Source of the DNA: Christensenella sp. UBA5893
GTDB lineage: Bacteria; Bacillota; Clostridia; Christensenellales; UBA1242
NCBI GenBank assembly: GCA_002431905.1
Contig: DJER01000033.1
Span: 39,513-103,512 of the forward strand
Reading direction: 5' to 3'
DNA length: 64,000 nucleotides
The stretch's first letter is position 1; every line of letters begins with the position of its first letter. Of this stretch, positions 1 to 8,442 are shown one piece after another. The notes under the pieces were generated by a model. The model was not told where the DNA came from. It worked only from the letters and a program-made list of their open reading frames with translations, and ran no database searches. A program made the translations under genes and the position numbers.

Positions 1-987
1 ATGTGCACAGATAATGATAAAATGATTGCAGTTTTGGATAATGCATACATACTTGTTACCGATAAAAAGATCTCAACAATAACCGATTTGTTACCAATTC
101 TTGAACAAGTTGTAAAAACTGGCGAAAAATTATTAATAATTGCCGAAGATATAGAAAGCGAAGTGCTTGCAACATTGGTAGTCAACAAACTTCGTGGGGT
201 ATTCAATTGTGTTGCCGTAAAAGCTCCTGCATTTGGCGATAAAAGAAAAGATTTCTTGAGTGATATTTGCACCTTAACTAAAGCAACTTTATGTTCAAGT
301 GAAGTCGGTATTGACCTAAAAGACATTGACCTTAACTACTTGGGGAAAGCAAAGTCTGTGAAGGTTACAAAAGATAGTACAACAATAATTGCGCCGGATG
401 GAGAAAATGAAGAACTAAAACAAAAGGTACAAAATCTAAAAATACAGTTGAATAGTAATTCAACCGAATATGATAAAGAGAAAATAAAGGAAAGGCTTGC
501 AAAGTTGTCTGGCGGTGTTGCTGTAATTAAAGTTGGCAGTGCAACCGAAGTTGAAATGAAAGAGAAAAAACTTCGAATAGAAGATGCCCTATCTGCAACA
601 AAAGCGGGAATAAGCGAAGGGATTGTTGCCGGCGGTGGAACGGCTCTTGTTAAATGTTATGACAAACTAAAAGAATATATTGACACACTTACTGGTGATG
701 AAAGAATGGGAGCACAAATTATTTTGGACACACTATCTGCTCCACTAAAACAAATTGCAATAAACTGTGGGAAAGATTCCGGTGTGGTTTTGGAAAAAGT
801 AATGTCAAATAAAAGTAACGATTTTGGCTATGATGGGAAGAATGATGTATTTGTTGATATGTTGTCATCAGGAATAATTGACCCGCTTCTTGTCACAAAA
901 ACAGCACTAATGTCAGCATCAAGTGTTGCTGGAACATTATTGACAACAGAATGTCTTGTTTGCGATGACAATGCCAAAAATGATTGA
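1..987 (+). CDS. groEL: Chaperonin GroEL, 3' part (gene starts before the window)
   Basis: Large subunit of the ATP-driven folding chamber in the cytoplasm. The frame is open from base 1 and the first residues align with the apical domain of GroEL (about residue 200), so the gene is cut by the window edge and the ATG at 1 is internal. Visible landmarks are YILVTDKKIS, KAPAFGDKRK, the intermediate-domain segment around LAKLSGGVAVIKVG, and DALSATKAGISEGIVAGGG carrying the catalytic Asp and the equatorial glycine run. The protein ends in CDDNAKND, without the usual Gly-Gly-Met tail. engB follows after 31 bp. The family call is certain; whether this is the only GroEL or a divergent paralogue cannot be seen. 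Confidence 0.93.
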   Translation: MCTDNDKMIAVLDNAYILVTDKKISTITDLLPILEQVVKTGEKLLIIAEDIESEVLATLVVNKLRGVFNCVAVKAPAFGDKRKDFLSDICTLTKATLCSSEVGIDLKDIDLNYLGKAKSVKVTKDSTTIIAPDGENEELKQKVQNLKIQLNSNSTEYDKEKIKERLAKLSGGVAVIKVGSATEVEMKEKKLRIEDALSATKAGISEGIVAGGGTALVKCYDKLKEYIDTLTGDERMGAQIILDTLSAPLKQIAINCGKDSGVVLEKVMSNKSNDFGYDGKNDVFVDMLSSGIIDPLLVTKTALMSASSVAGTLLTTECLVCDDNAKND

Positions 988-1018
988 AAAAAATATTAAT
1001 ATTTGTTAATATGTACAT

Positions 1019-1612
1019 ATGAAAATACAAAAAGTAGAATTTTTAACAAGTGTTGCAAAAGCAAAAGACATAATTGAAGGTGGAAATGAATTTGCTTTTG
1101 TTGGAAGAAGTAATGTTGGAAAAAGCAGTTTTATAAACTCTCTTATGCGTGTAAAAAAATTGGCAAAAACATCAAGTGAACCGGGAAGAACAAGGCTTAT
1201 TAACTATTTTTTAATAAATGATAGCTTTAGGTTTGTTGACTTGCCGGGCTATGGTTATCATAGAGCAGGCAAGCAGAATGAGCTTATGTGGGCAACCCTT
1301 ATGGAAGATTATTTAAAATACTCAAAATCACTAAAAAGGGTGTTTATGCTTGTTGATATAAGACATAACCCAAGTGAACTAGACAAACGAATGTTGGAAT
1401 ATTTGACATATACAAACAGACCTTTTACGATTATTGCCACAAAGATAGACAAAGTTGCAAAATCAAAGATTCCAGTGTATATAAAAAATATTGCACAAGG
1501 GCTGTTTATTACAACAAATAACATTATTCCTTATTCAAGCGAAACTCATTACAATCGTGATAAGATTTTGCAAATACTGGAAAATGATTTAAAAGATGAC
1601 CTAAATGAGTAG
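1019..1612 (+). CDS. engB: Ribosome biogenesis GTP-binding protein EngB (YsxC)
   Basis: TRAFAC-class GTPase required for late 50S assembly. The 197-aa length is normal. G1 is GRSNVGKS near residue 29, G3 is DLPGYGYH, G4 is TKIDK and G5 is SSE. The spacer after groEL has no clear Shine-Dalgarno in front of ATG 1019, so translation may be weak or coupled. The stop codon is embedded in the intrinsic terminator that ends this unit, so engB is not in the same transcript as the ribosomal operon that follows. Confidence 0.95.
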   Translation: MKIQKVEFLTSVAKAKDIIEGGNEFAFVGRSNVGKSSFINSLMRVKKLAKTSSEPGRTRLINYFLINDSFRFVDLPGYGYHRAGKQNELMWATLMEDYLKYSKSLKRVFMLVDIRHNPSELDKRMLEYLTYTNRPFTIIATKIDKVAKSKIPVYIKNIAQGLFITTNNIIPYSSETHYNRDKILQILENDLKDDLNE

Positions 1613-1623
1613 GTCATTTTTTT
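1596..1623 (+). terminator. Intrinsic terminator after engB
   Basis: A 7-bp stem ATGACCT / AGGTCAT followed by at least seven T. The stem overlaps the last codons and stop of engB, leaving almost no untranslated tail. Confidence 0.85.
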
Positions 1624-1714
1624 ATGCTTTATAGTATTCTATTAAACTAAATTACTTATAGTACTATATAAATAAATATTATATAAATTATTTTGAAAAA
1701 TATGAAAAAAGGTG

Positions 1715-1744
1715 TTGACAAGGTTGGGGGGAATGTATTACAAT
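1715..1744 (+). promoter_or_regulatory. Promoter of the S10-spc-alpha operon
   Basis: TTGACA (1715-1720), an 18-bp spacer and TACAAT (1739-1744) form a near-consensus housekeeping sigma promoter. It is the only strong promoter seen ahead of rpsJ; expected transcription start is about 1751. The 90 bases before it (1625-1714) are AT-rich and show nothing else. Confidence 0.8.
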
Positions 1745-1750
1745 GGCTTG

Positions 1751-1966
1751 TAAAGTGGCATACTTTCGGGTTGAGGTGTGAAGTTACCTTGTTCCTACGC
1801 AAGCGGAAAGGGATAATTTACACTGACAAGTTTCGCTTAAAGCGGAGCGACCAACAAGCCTTTTTATTTTAGATGTCACTTGCAAACACACGGCATAGTG
1901 TGTTGACTAAAATAAATAGGTTACTTAATAGTAACTTGTTGGCAAGAGATTACAGGAGGTTAAAAA
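1751..1966 (+). promoter_or_regulatory. Structured 5' leader of the ribosomal operon
   Basis: About 215 nt lie between the predicted start and rpsJ without an open frame. Visible hairpins are TCGCT/AGCGA (1833-1850), AACACAC/GTGTGTT (1885-1904) and GTTACT/AGTAAC (1920-1935). A T-rich run follows CAAGCC at 1855-1870. Leaders of this kind often carry feedback by a ribosomal protein (L4 does so in the E. coli S10 operon), but no known leader class was recognised, so the regulatory role is inference. The ribosome binding site AGGAGG precedes ATG 1967. Confidence 0.5.
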
Positions 1967-2275
1967 ATGGCAACACAAAAAATTAGAATCAAACTTAAGT
2001 CATACGATCATTCACTTCTTGATCAAGCATGTGTAAGAATTATTAACACTGCAAGCAAGAGTGGTGCCAAAGTGGTTGGACCAGTTCCACTTCCAACAGA
2101 TAGAGAAGTTGTAACAGTTATCCGTTCACCACACAAACATAAAGACAGTCGTGAACAATTTGAATCTAGAACACACAAAAGAATGATAGATGTGTACCCA
2201 ACATCGCCAAAGCAAACTGATGCGTTTATGAAATTAGATTTGCCTGCTGGTGTTGATATTAAAATCGAACTATAA
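1967..2275 (+). CDS. rpsJ: 30S ribosomal protein S10
   Basis: Small-subunit head protein, also NusE in antitermination complexes. It is 102 aa and full length, with the conserved IRIKLKSYDHSLLDQA start and GPVPLPT and HKDSREQFE motifs. First gene of the operon, with AGGAGG at an ideal distance; rplC follows after 14 bp. Confidence 0.98.
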   Translation: MATQKIRIKLKSYDHSLLDQACVRIINTASKSGAKVVGPVPLPTDREVVTVIRSPHKHKDSREQFESRTHKRMIDVYPTSPKQTDAFMKLDLPAGVDIKIEL

Positions 2276-2289
2276 GGAAGGAGAAGAAA

Positions 2290-2922
2290 ATGAATAAAGC
2301 TATAATAGGCAAAAAACTTGGAATGACACAAATCTTCACACCTGATGGTTTGGTTGTTCCAGTAACAGTTGTTGAAGCTGGTCCTTGCAAAGTTGTTCAA
2401 GTTAAGACAATGGCAAGAGAAGGTTACAACAGTGTTGTTGTTGCTTTTGATGAAACAAAAGAATCAAGAGTAAACAAAGCACAAATGGGAACATTCAAAA
2501 AAGCTAATGTTCCTGCAAGCAGAGTTTTAAGAGAATTAAGACTCGACAATTCACAAAATTATGAAATTGGAACATCAATCCTTTGCGATATATTCAATGA
2601 AAAAGACAAGGTTGATGTTACAGGACTTACACGTGGTCGTGGATTTACAGGTGTTATCCAAAAATGGAATCAACACAGATTAAAAATGACCCATGGTACA
2701 GGACCTGTTCACAGAGAAGTAGGTTCAATGAGTGCAAACAGTACACCAAGCCGTGTATTTAAAAATAAGCACCTTGCTGGACACTATGGTCACGAGAGAG
2801 TAACAATCCAAAACTTGGAAGTTGTTAAGGTCGATTCTGCTCGTAATATCTTACTCATTAAAGGTTGCATACCTGGTCCAAGAGGAACAGTTGTAACAGT
2901 TACTGAGTCAGTAAAAGCATAA
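2290..2922 (+). CDS. rplC: 50S ribosomal protein L3
   Basis: Early-assembly 23S rRNA-binding protein near the peptidyl transferase centre. 210 aa, beginning with the typical IGKKLGMTQIF and containing the internal loop motif GTGPVHREVGSM that reaches towards the catalytic centre. Second gene of the S10 unit, with AGGAAGGAG upstream. Confidence 0.98.
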   Translation: MNKAIIGKKLGMTQIFTPDGLVVPVTVVEAGPCKVVQVKTMAREGYNSVVVAFDETKESRVNKAQMGTFKKANVPASRVLRELRLDNSQNYEIGTSILCDIFNEKDKVDVTGLTRGRGFTGVIQKWNQHRLKMTHGTGPVHREVGSMSANSTPSRVFKNKHLAGHYGHERVTIQNLEVVKVDSARNILLIKGCIPGPRGTVVTVTESVKA

Positions 2923-2934
2923 AGGAGTTAACTG

Positions 2935-3558
2935 ATGAAAGCAAAAGTTTATAATATGCAAAATGCCGAAGTTGGCTCAATAACATTAAAAGATGATGTT
3001 TTTGGTGTTGAATACAACGAACCGCTTATTCATGAAGTTGTTGTTGCTTACAATGCAAACCAAAGACAAGGAACAAAATCAGCACTCACAAGAAGTGAAG
3101 TTAGAGGACATGCAAAGAAACCTTGGAAGCAAAAACACACAGGACATGCAAGACAAGGTTCAACAAAAGGTCCACAATTCATTGGTGGTGGCGTTGTATT
3201 TGCTCCAAAGCCAAGAGATTTCTCTAAAAAGGTAAACAAGTTTGCAAAGAGAGCTGCATTCTTAAGCGCAATCAGCCAAAAGCTTGCTCAAAAGGAATTA
3301 ACAATTTTGGATGAATTTACTTTGGAAGAAGTAAAAACAAAAAAAGTTCAAGATTTCTTGGATGCATTCAAATTTGATGCAAACACAGTTATTGTATTAG
3401 ACAAATTAAATAATGATGCACTTCGTGCTTCAAAAAACATTCCAAGTGCTTATGTTACTACAACAGACCTTGTTAATGTTTATGACCTTGTTAGCAACAA
3501 AAACGTTGTTTTAACAAAAAAGGCAGTTAAAAAATTAGAGGAGGTTTATGCAGAATAA
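2935..3558 (+). CDS. rplD: 50S ribosomal protein L4
   Basis: Exit-tunnel protein. 207 aa, with the tunnel loop visible as KKPWKQKHTGHARQG near residues 60-75 and the conserved PRDFSKKVN. Its stop overlaps the start of rplW (TAATG), which implies translational coupling. In other bacteria L4 represses its own operon through the leader; a leader is present here, but an L4 site was not identified. Confidence 0.98.
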   Translation: MKAKVYNMQNAEVGSITLKDDVFGVEYNEPLIHEVVVAYNANQRQGTKSALTRSEVRGHAKKPWKQKHTGHARQGSTKGPQFIGGGVVFAPKPRDFSKKVNKFAKRAAFLSAISQKLAQKELTILDEFTLEEVKTKKVQDFLDAFKFDANTVIVLDKLNNDALRASKNIPSAYVTTTDLVNVYDLVSNKNVVLTKKAVKKLEEVYAE

Positions 3559-3860
3559 TGAAAGCTCAAGATATTATTATTAAACCTATTCTCACAGAAA
3601 AATCTTATCAAGGAATTCAAGGCAAAGTTTACACATTCAAAGTTGCAAACAGTGCCAACAAAGTTCAAATAAGAAAAGCTGTTGAAGAACTTTTCAATGT
3701 TGAAGTTGAAAATGTAAATACCGTTAAAGTTAAAGGTAAAGAAAAGTCACAAAATACAAAATCAGGAAGAACAGTTGGAAAAACAAGTGATTACAAAAAA
3801 GCAATTGTAACACTTAAAGAAAGTTCAAAACCAATTGCATTCTTTGAAAGTTTATCATAG
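3558..3860 (+). CDS. rplW: 50S ribosomal protein L23
   Basis: Protein at the tunnel exit and docking point for trigger factor and SRP. 100 aa with the usual N-terminal IIIKPILTEKSY and the YTFKVANSANKVQIRKAVEELF segment (quoted only to its start here: VQIRKAVEELF). It begins inside the rplD stop codon. Confidence 0.97.
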   Translation: MKAQDIIIKPILTEKSYQGIQGKVYTFKVANSANKVQIRKAVEELFNVEVENVNTVKVKGKEKSQNTKSGRTVGKTSDYKKAIVTLKESSKPIAFFESLS

Positions 3861-3874
3861 GAGGATAATTAGTT

Positions 3875-4702
3875 ATGGCAGTTAAATCAAGTAAACCAAC
3901 ATCAGCTGGTAGAAGATTTTATACATCAGCAACTTTTGAAGAAGTAACTAAAACTACTCCTGAAAAAAGCTTGCTTAGGACAAAAAAGAAAACTGCAGGC
4001 AGAAATGCTAGTGGTAAGATAACAGTTCGTCATATCGGTGGCGGAAATAGACAAAAATACAGAGTTATCGATTTCAAAAGAAATAAAGATGGAATCCCTG
4101 CAAAAGTTACAGCAATTGAATACGACCCAAATCGTAGTGCTTACATTGCATTGTTAACATATGCAGACGGAGAAAAAAGATACATCTTGGCTCCACTTGG
4201 ACTTAGTGTTGGCGAAACACTTATGAGTGGCAAAGATGCTGAAATAAAAGTCGGAAATGCACTTCCACTTGAATATATCCCAGTAGGTTCAGTTGTTCAT
4301 AACATCGAACTTAGTGCAGGGAAAGGTGGACAAATGGCAAGAAGTGCTGGTGCCGAAGTTGCTCTTATGGCAAAAGAAGGCAAGTATGCAACACTTCGTA
4401 TGCCTAGTGGTGAAATGAGAAAAGTTCTTCTTACTTGCAAGGCTACAATTGGTACAGTTGGTAATGTTGACCATGAACTTGTATCTCTTGGTAAAGCAGG
4501 AAGAAAAAGACATATGGGCGTAAGACCATCAGTTCGTGGTGTTGTTATGAACCCTAACGATCACCCACACGGCGGTGGTGAAGGTAAGAGCCCTGTTGGA
4601 CATAAATCTCCACTTACACCTTGGGGTAAACCAGCTCTTGGCTTAAAGACAAGAAAAGCAAAGAAAGCATCTAACAAGTTAATTGTTAAGAGAATTAATT
4701 AG
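3875..4702 (+). CDS. rplB: 50S ribosomal protein L2
   Basis: Conserved 23S rRNA-binding protein next to the peptidyl transferase centre. 275 aa, normal length. The signature GGGRNRQKYR-type segment (here IGGGNRQKYRVIDFKR), the SH3-like core, and the C-terminal MNPNDHPHGGGEGKSP with the functionally important His are all present. Confidence 0.98.
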   Translation: MAVKSSKPTSAGRRFYTSATFEEVTKTTPEKSLLRTKKKTAGRNASGKITVRHIGGGNRQKYRVIDFKRNKDGIPAKVTAIEYDPNRSAYIALLTYADGEKRYILAPLGLSVGETLMSGKDAEIKVGNALPLEYIPVGSVVHNIELSAGKGGQMARSAGAEVALMAKEGKYATLRMPSGEMRKVLLTCKATIGTVGNVDHELVSLGKAGRKRHMGVRPSVRGVVMNPNDHPHGGGEGKSPVGHKSPLTPWGKPALGLKTRKAKKASNKLIVKRIN

Positions 4703-4713
4703 GAGAGAAAAGT

Positions 4714-5007
4714 ATGAGTAGATCATTAAAGAAAAAACCATATGTTTGCCCAAGACTTATGAAAAGAGTTCAAGAAATGGATCCAGCTAACAAAAAGCCA
4801 ATCAAAACTTGGTCTCGTTCATCAGTAATTTATCCTGAATTTGTTGGATACACATTTGCAGTTCACAATGGTAAAAAACATATCCCAGTTTATTGCACAG
4901 CCGAAATGGTTGGACATAAACTTGGTGAATTTGCTCCAACAAGAACATTTAAAGGACATGCAGGTAAAAAGTCGACAACAACAGCAACAGCTCCTGTTAA
5001 GGCGTAA
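4714..5007 (+). CDS. rpsS: 30S ribosomal protein S19
   Basis: Head protein forming inter-subunit bridges. 97 aa with MSRSLKKKPYV at the start, TWSRSSVIYPEFVGYT and GHKLGEFAPTRTFKGH. It sits in the usual position between rplB and rplV. Confidence 0.98.
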   Translation: MSRSLKKKPYVCPRLMKRVQEMDPANKKPIKTWSRSSVIYPEFVGYTFAVHNGKKHIPVYCTAEMVGHKLGEFAPTRTFKGHAGKKSTTTATAPVKA

Positions 5008-5017
5008 GAGGTAAGAT

Positions 5018-5404
5018 ATGGCAACAAGAATTAGAGAAAAAGCACAAGCAAGAATCGAAAACAAAGATACTCGCCCAAGTGCAAAAGTTAAATACGTTAG
5101 AATGAGTCCTTCAAAAGTAAGAATCGTTCTTGACACAGTAAGGGGTAAAGATGTTGATACAGCAGTTGCATTGCTTGAAAATTCAACAACTTCAGCCGCA
5201 CAAGTATGCTTAAAATTATTAAATTCTGCCATTGCGAATGCAGAATACAAAGGTTTGAACAGAGCAGATTTATTTGTTGAAGAATGCTATGTTGGACCAG
5301 GACCTACACTTAAACGTTTGGATATACGTGCAAGAGGTAGAGCAAATAGATTATTAAAGAGATCATCACACATTACCATGATTCTTGGTAATAAGGTGAA
5401 ATAA
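5018..5404 (+). CDS. rplV: 50S ribosomal protein L22
   Basis: Exit-tunnel protein. 128 aa, with the VRMSPSKVRIVLDTVRGK core and the tunnel hairpin GPGPTLKRLDIRARGRA. The first 20 residues form a slightly longer basic N-terminus (MATRIREKAQARIENK). Order and spacing are standard. Confidence 0.97.
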   Translation: MATRIREKAQARIENKDTRPSAKVKYVRMSPSKVRIVLDTVRGKDVDTAVALLENSTTSAAQVCLKLLNSAIANAEYKGLNRADLFVEECYVGPGPTLKRLDIRARGRANRLLKRSSHITMILGNKVK

Positions 5405-5421
5405 GGTAAGGAGGCAAAATA

Positions 5422-6096
5422 ATGGGACAAAAAGTTAGTCCAGTTGGATTTAGAGTAGGAATTAACAAACCATGGGATTCTTCTTGGTATGCAAGCAAAG
5501 AAGATTTTGCCAAATTCCTTCTTGAAGATAACAAAATTAGAAAATTTTTCGAAAAAAATTATGCCCAAGCTTCAATTTCAAAAGTAGAAATTGAAAGAAC
5601 AAAGGAAAGACTCGTATTAAACATTTATACAGGCAGACCTGCAGTTCTTATTGGACAAAAAGGTGCAAACATTGAAGTTATTAAAAAACAACTTTCAAAA
5701 GTTATTGGACCTACAAAAAACCTTGTAATCAATGTTAAAGAAGTTAAGAAACCTGACCTTGATGCAACACTTGTTGCAGAAAGCATTGTTGCTCAACTTG
5801 AAAAACGTGTTGCTTACAAGAGAGCATTAAAACAAGCTTTGCAAAGAGTTATGAAAGCAGGTGCAAAAGGTTGTAAAGTTAGAGTTAGTGGTGTTGTTAA
5901 TGGTGCAAACACAATTGGAACAAGCGAAACTTATATGGAAGGAAGTCTTCCTCTTCAAACAATCAGAGCAGACATCGATTACGGTGTTACAGCTGCTTAC
6001 ACAAACTATGGTAAACTTGGTGTAAAAGTTTGGATTTATAAAGGTGACATCCTTGATAAAAAAGAACAAAATTCTAACAAAGGAGGACAAGACTAA
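5422..6096 (+). CDS. rpsC: 30S ribosomal protein S3
   Basis: Protein at the mRNA entry channel. 224 aa with an N-terminal KH domain (IGQKGANIEVIKKQL) and a C-terminal domain including RRVMKAGAKG-type and EGSLPLQTIRADIDYG motifs. The stop overlaps the start of rplP. Confidence 0.98.
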   Translation: MGQKVSPVGFRVGINKPWDSSWYASKEDFAKFLLEDNKIRKFFEKNYAQASISKVEIERTKERLVLNIYTGRPAVLIGQKGANIEVIKKQLSKVIGPTKNLVINVKEVKKPDLDATLVAESIVAQLEKRVAYKRALKQALQRVMKAGAKGCKVRVSGVVNGANTIGTSETYMEGSLPLQTIRADIDYGVTAAYTNYGKLGVKVWIYKGDILDKKEQNSNKGGQD

Positions 6097-6527
6097 TGTT
6101 AATGCCAAAAAGAGTAAAAAGAAGAAGAGTACATCGTGGCAGAATGACAGGTGTTGCTACAAGAGGTAATACTTTGACATATGGAACATATGGTCTTGTT
6201 GCAACAGAACCATGTTGGATTAAATCAAACCAAATTGAAGCCGCTCGTATCGCTATGACAAGATACATCAAACGTGGTGGCCATGTTTGGATTAAAATAT
6301 TCCCTGATAAACCTGTAACAAAGAAACCTGCAGAAACTCGTATGGGTTCTGGTAAAGGTTCTCCAGAATTCTGGGTTGCAGTTGTTAAACCAGGCAGAGT
6401 GCTATTCGAAATGGATGGTATAGATGAAGCAACAGCAAGAGAAGCCTTAAGACTTGCAGGTCACAAACTTCCTTGCAAAGTAAAGTTCATCAAGAAAGAA
6501 GAAGGTGGTGCTAACAATGAAAATTAA
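6096..6527 (+). CDS. rplP: 50S ribosomal protein L16
   Basis: Protein near the A site. 143 aa, starting MLMPKRVKRRRVHRG and containing IFPDKPVTKKPAETRMGSGK. The start codon overlaps the rpsC stop, and the last codons overlap rpmC, so rpsC, rplP and rpmC are coupled. Confidence 0.98.
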   Translation: MLMPKRVKRRRVHRGRMTGVATRGNTLTYGTYGLVATEPCWIKSNQIEAARIAMTRYIKRGGHVWIKIFPDKPVTKKPAETRMGSGKGSPEFWVAVVKPGRVLFEMDGIDEATAREALRLAGHKLPCKVKFIKKEEGGANNEN

Positions 6528-6705
6528 AGAACTTAGAAGTTTAACAGTTGAAGAATTAAATCAAAAACTTGTTGACTTAAAACAAGAATTATTCAATCTT
6601 CGTTTTTCACAAGCAACCGGCAACTTACAAAATCCTATGCAAATCCACAATGTTAAAAAAGATATTGCAAGGGTTAACACATTATTAAAAGAGAAAAAGG
6701 CATAG
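6517..6705 (+). CDS. rpmC: 50S ribosomal protein L29
   Basis: Small helical protein at the tunnel exit. 62 aa starting MKIKELRSLT; the ATG at 6517 is chosen over the upstream in-frame 6505 because it follows GAAGGTGG and matches the family N-terminus. It contains LVDLKQELFNLRFSQATGNL. It overlaps rplP by 11 bp. Confidence 0.96.
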   Translation: MKIKELRSLTVEELNQKLVDLKQELFNLRFSQATGNLQNPMQIHNVKKDIARVNTLLKEKKA

Positions 6706-6714
6706 GAGGAAGAT

Positions 6715-6978
6715 ATGGAATTAGAAAGAAATAATCGTCCTAGCAAAATAGGGACAGTTGTAAGTGCTGGAAAAATGGATAAAACTGTTGTAGTTGCCAT
6801 TGTTTCAGCAAGAAAACATCCACTTTATAAAAAAGTCGTAAAACAAACAACAAAATTCAAAGCTCATGATGAAAACAATGAATGTGGCATCGGTGATACA
6901 GTTGAAATCGCTGAAACAAGACATATTTCAAAAGATAAATACTTCAGAGTTGTAAGAATTGTTGAAAAGGCAAGATAG
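6715..6978 (+). CDS. rpsQ: 30S ribosomal protein S17
   Basis: Primary 16S rRNA-binding OB-fold protein. 87 aa with KIGTVVSAGKMDKTVVVAI, YKKVVKQTTKFKAHDENN and GDTVEIAETR. Strong AGGAGG site upstream. Confidence 0.97.
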   Translation: MELERNNRPSKIGTVVSAGKMDKTVVVAIVSARKHPLYKKVVKQTTKFKAHDENNECGIGDTVEIAETRHISKDKYFRVVRIVEKAR

Positions 6979-6989
6979 GAGGAAACCAT

Positions 6990-7358
6990 ATGGTACAACC
7001 ACAAACAAGATTAAAAGTTGCTGATAACACAGGTGCAAGACAAATTATGTGTATCCGTGTTTTGGGTGGCTCTTTTAGAAGAAGCGGAAATATTGGAGAT
7101 GTAATCGTTGCATCAGTAAAGAGTGCAACTCCAGGTGGAAGCGTAAAAAAAGGTGATGTTGTTAAAGCAGTTATTGTCAGAACAACAAAAGGACTTCGTC
7201 GTCCAGATGGTTCACACATCAGATTTGATGATAACGCAGCTGTTATCATTGATGCTCAAAAACAACCAAAAGGTACTCGTATCTTTGGACCTATTGCAAG
7301 AGAACTTAGAGATAAGGGATATATGAAGATTATATCACTTGCTCCAGAAGTTATATAA
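6990..7358 (+). CDS. rplN: 50S ribosomal protein L14
   Basis: Interface protein that also binds the silencing factor RsfS. 122 aa, with VADNTGARQIMCIRVLGG, the VKKGDVVKAVIVRT strand and IFGPIARELRDKGYMKIISL at the C-terminus. First gene of the spc portion. Confidence 0.98.
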   Translation: MVQPQTRLKVADNTGARQIMCIRVLGGSFRRSGNIGDVIVASVKSATPGGSVKKGDVVKAVIVRTTKGLRRPDGSHIRFDDNAAVIIDAQKQPKGTRIFGPIARELRDKGYMKIISLAPEVI

Positions 7359-7372
7359 GAGGAGAACGATAA

Positions 7373-7885
7373 ATGGCAAAATTATTTGTTAAAAAAGGTG
7401 ACACAGTTGTAGTTACCACAGGAAAAGAAAAAGGCAAAACAGCCAAAGTCTTAGAAGTTTCTCCAAAATCAAACAAAGTACTTGTTGAAAATGTAAACAT
7501 TGTTACAAAACACCAAAAACAAAAATCACAAGAAGACAAAGGTGGCATAATCAAGAAAGCTGCTCCAATTGAAGCTTCAAACGTTATGGTTATTTGTCCT
7601 GATTGTGGAAAAGCAACAAGAGTTGCTCACAAAGATGTTGATGGCAAAAAAGTAAGAGTTTGCAAAAAATGTGGAGCAAGTTTAGACAAAGCTGATGCTA
7701 AAAAAGTTAAAAAACAAGCAAAAGCAGAAAAGAAAGTAGCAAAAGACGAAAAAGTTGTTGAAACAGCAGAAAAACCTGCAAAGAAAGTTCCTGCAAAAAA
7801 GACAGAAACAAAAACTGCAGAAAAAGCAACAAAAACAACAACAAAAAAAGCTACAACAAAGAAAACAGCTAAGGTGGAGGAATAA
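7373..7885 (+). CDS. rplX: 50S ribosomal protein L24 with a long Lys/Ala-rich tail
   Basis: Assembly-initiating protein at the tunnel exit. Residues 1-105 are a normal L24: KOW motif (VKKGDTVVVTTGKEKGKTA) and a C-terminal CPDC...CKKC pair. It then continues to 170 aa with a low-complexity basic tail made of Lys, Ala, Thr and Glu (for example AEKKVAKDEKVV and TKKATTKK) resembling histone H1-like tails. The tail is in frame, ends just at rplE (TAATG overlap), and keeps local base use, so it is not a sequencing read-through. Function of the tail is unknown; extra rRNA binding is plausible. Confidence 0.95.
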   Translation: MAKLFVKKGDTVVVTTGKEKGKTAKVLEVSPKSNKVLVENVNIVTKHQKQKSQEDKGGIIKKAAPIEASNVMVICPDCGKATRVAHKDVDGKKVRVCKKCGASLDKADAKKVKKQAKAEKKVAKDEKVVETAEKPAKKVPAKKTETKTAEKATKTTTKKATTKKTAKVEE

Positions 7886-8433
7886 TGAAAAGTAGATTAT
7901 CAGTTTTATATAAAGAACAAGTTGTTCCTGTTCTTAGAGAAGAGTTTGGATACAAAAATATAAACGAAGTTCCAAAAATTAGTAAAATTGTACTTAATAT
8001 GGGACTTGGTGAAGTTAAAGATAACTCAAAAAGTTTTCAAATCGCTGTTGATGAATTAACAGCAATCGCTGGACAAAAAGCAGTTGCAACAAAAGCAAAG
8101 AAAGCAATTTCAAACTTCAAAGTTCGTCAAGGACAAAAAGTTGGGGCAAAAGCAACTCTTCGTGGCGATAGAATGTATGAATTTTTGGATAGGTTAATTT
8201 CAATTGCTCTTCCAAGAGTTCGTGACTTCAAAGGTGTTAGTACAAAAGCTTTTGATGGAAAAGGCAACTATGCTTTGGGAATCAAAGAACAACTTATATT
8301 CCCAGAAATAGAATATGATAAACTTGATAAAATCAGAGGTCTTGATGTTATCATAGTTACAAGTGCAAAGTCGGATAAAGAGGCAAAATCATTACTTGAA
8401 AAAATGGGTATGCCATTCAAAGTTAGAGGATAG
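7885..8433 (+). CDS. rplE: 50S ribosomal protein L5
   Basis: 5S rRNA-binding protein of the central protuberance. 182 aa, containing KIVLNMGLGE, the A-site contact loop region LRGDRMYEFLDRL, and GNYALGIKEQLIFPEIEYD. It starts inside the rplX stop. Confidence 0.98.
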   Translation: MKSRLSVLYKEQVVPVLREEFGYKNINEVPKISKIVLNMGLGEVKDNSKSFQIAVDELTAIAGQKAVATKAKKAISNFKVRQGQKVGAKATLRGDRMYEFLDRLISIALPRVRDFKGVSTKAFDGKGNYALGIKEQLIFPEIEYDKLDKIRGLDVIIVTSAKSDKEAKSLLEKMGMPFKVRG

Positions 8434-8442
8434 GAGGAATTT

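Noticed and set aside
1745..1870. Terminator or 6S-like RNA closed by GGCTTGT (1745) and ACAAGCC (1854)
   Set aside because: The predicted start at about 1751 excludes most of the 5' arm, so the pairing may not exist in the RNA.
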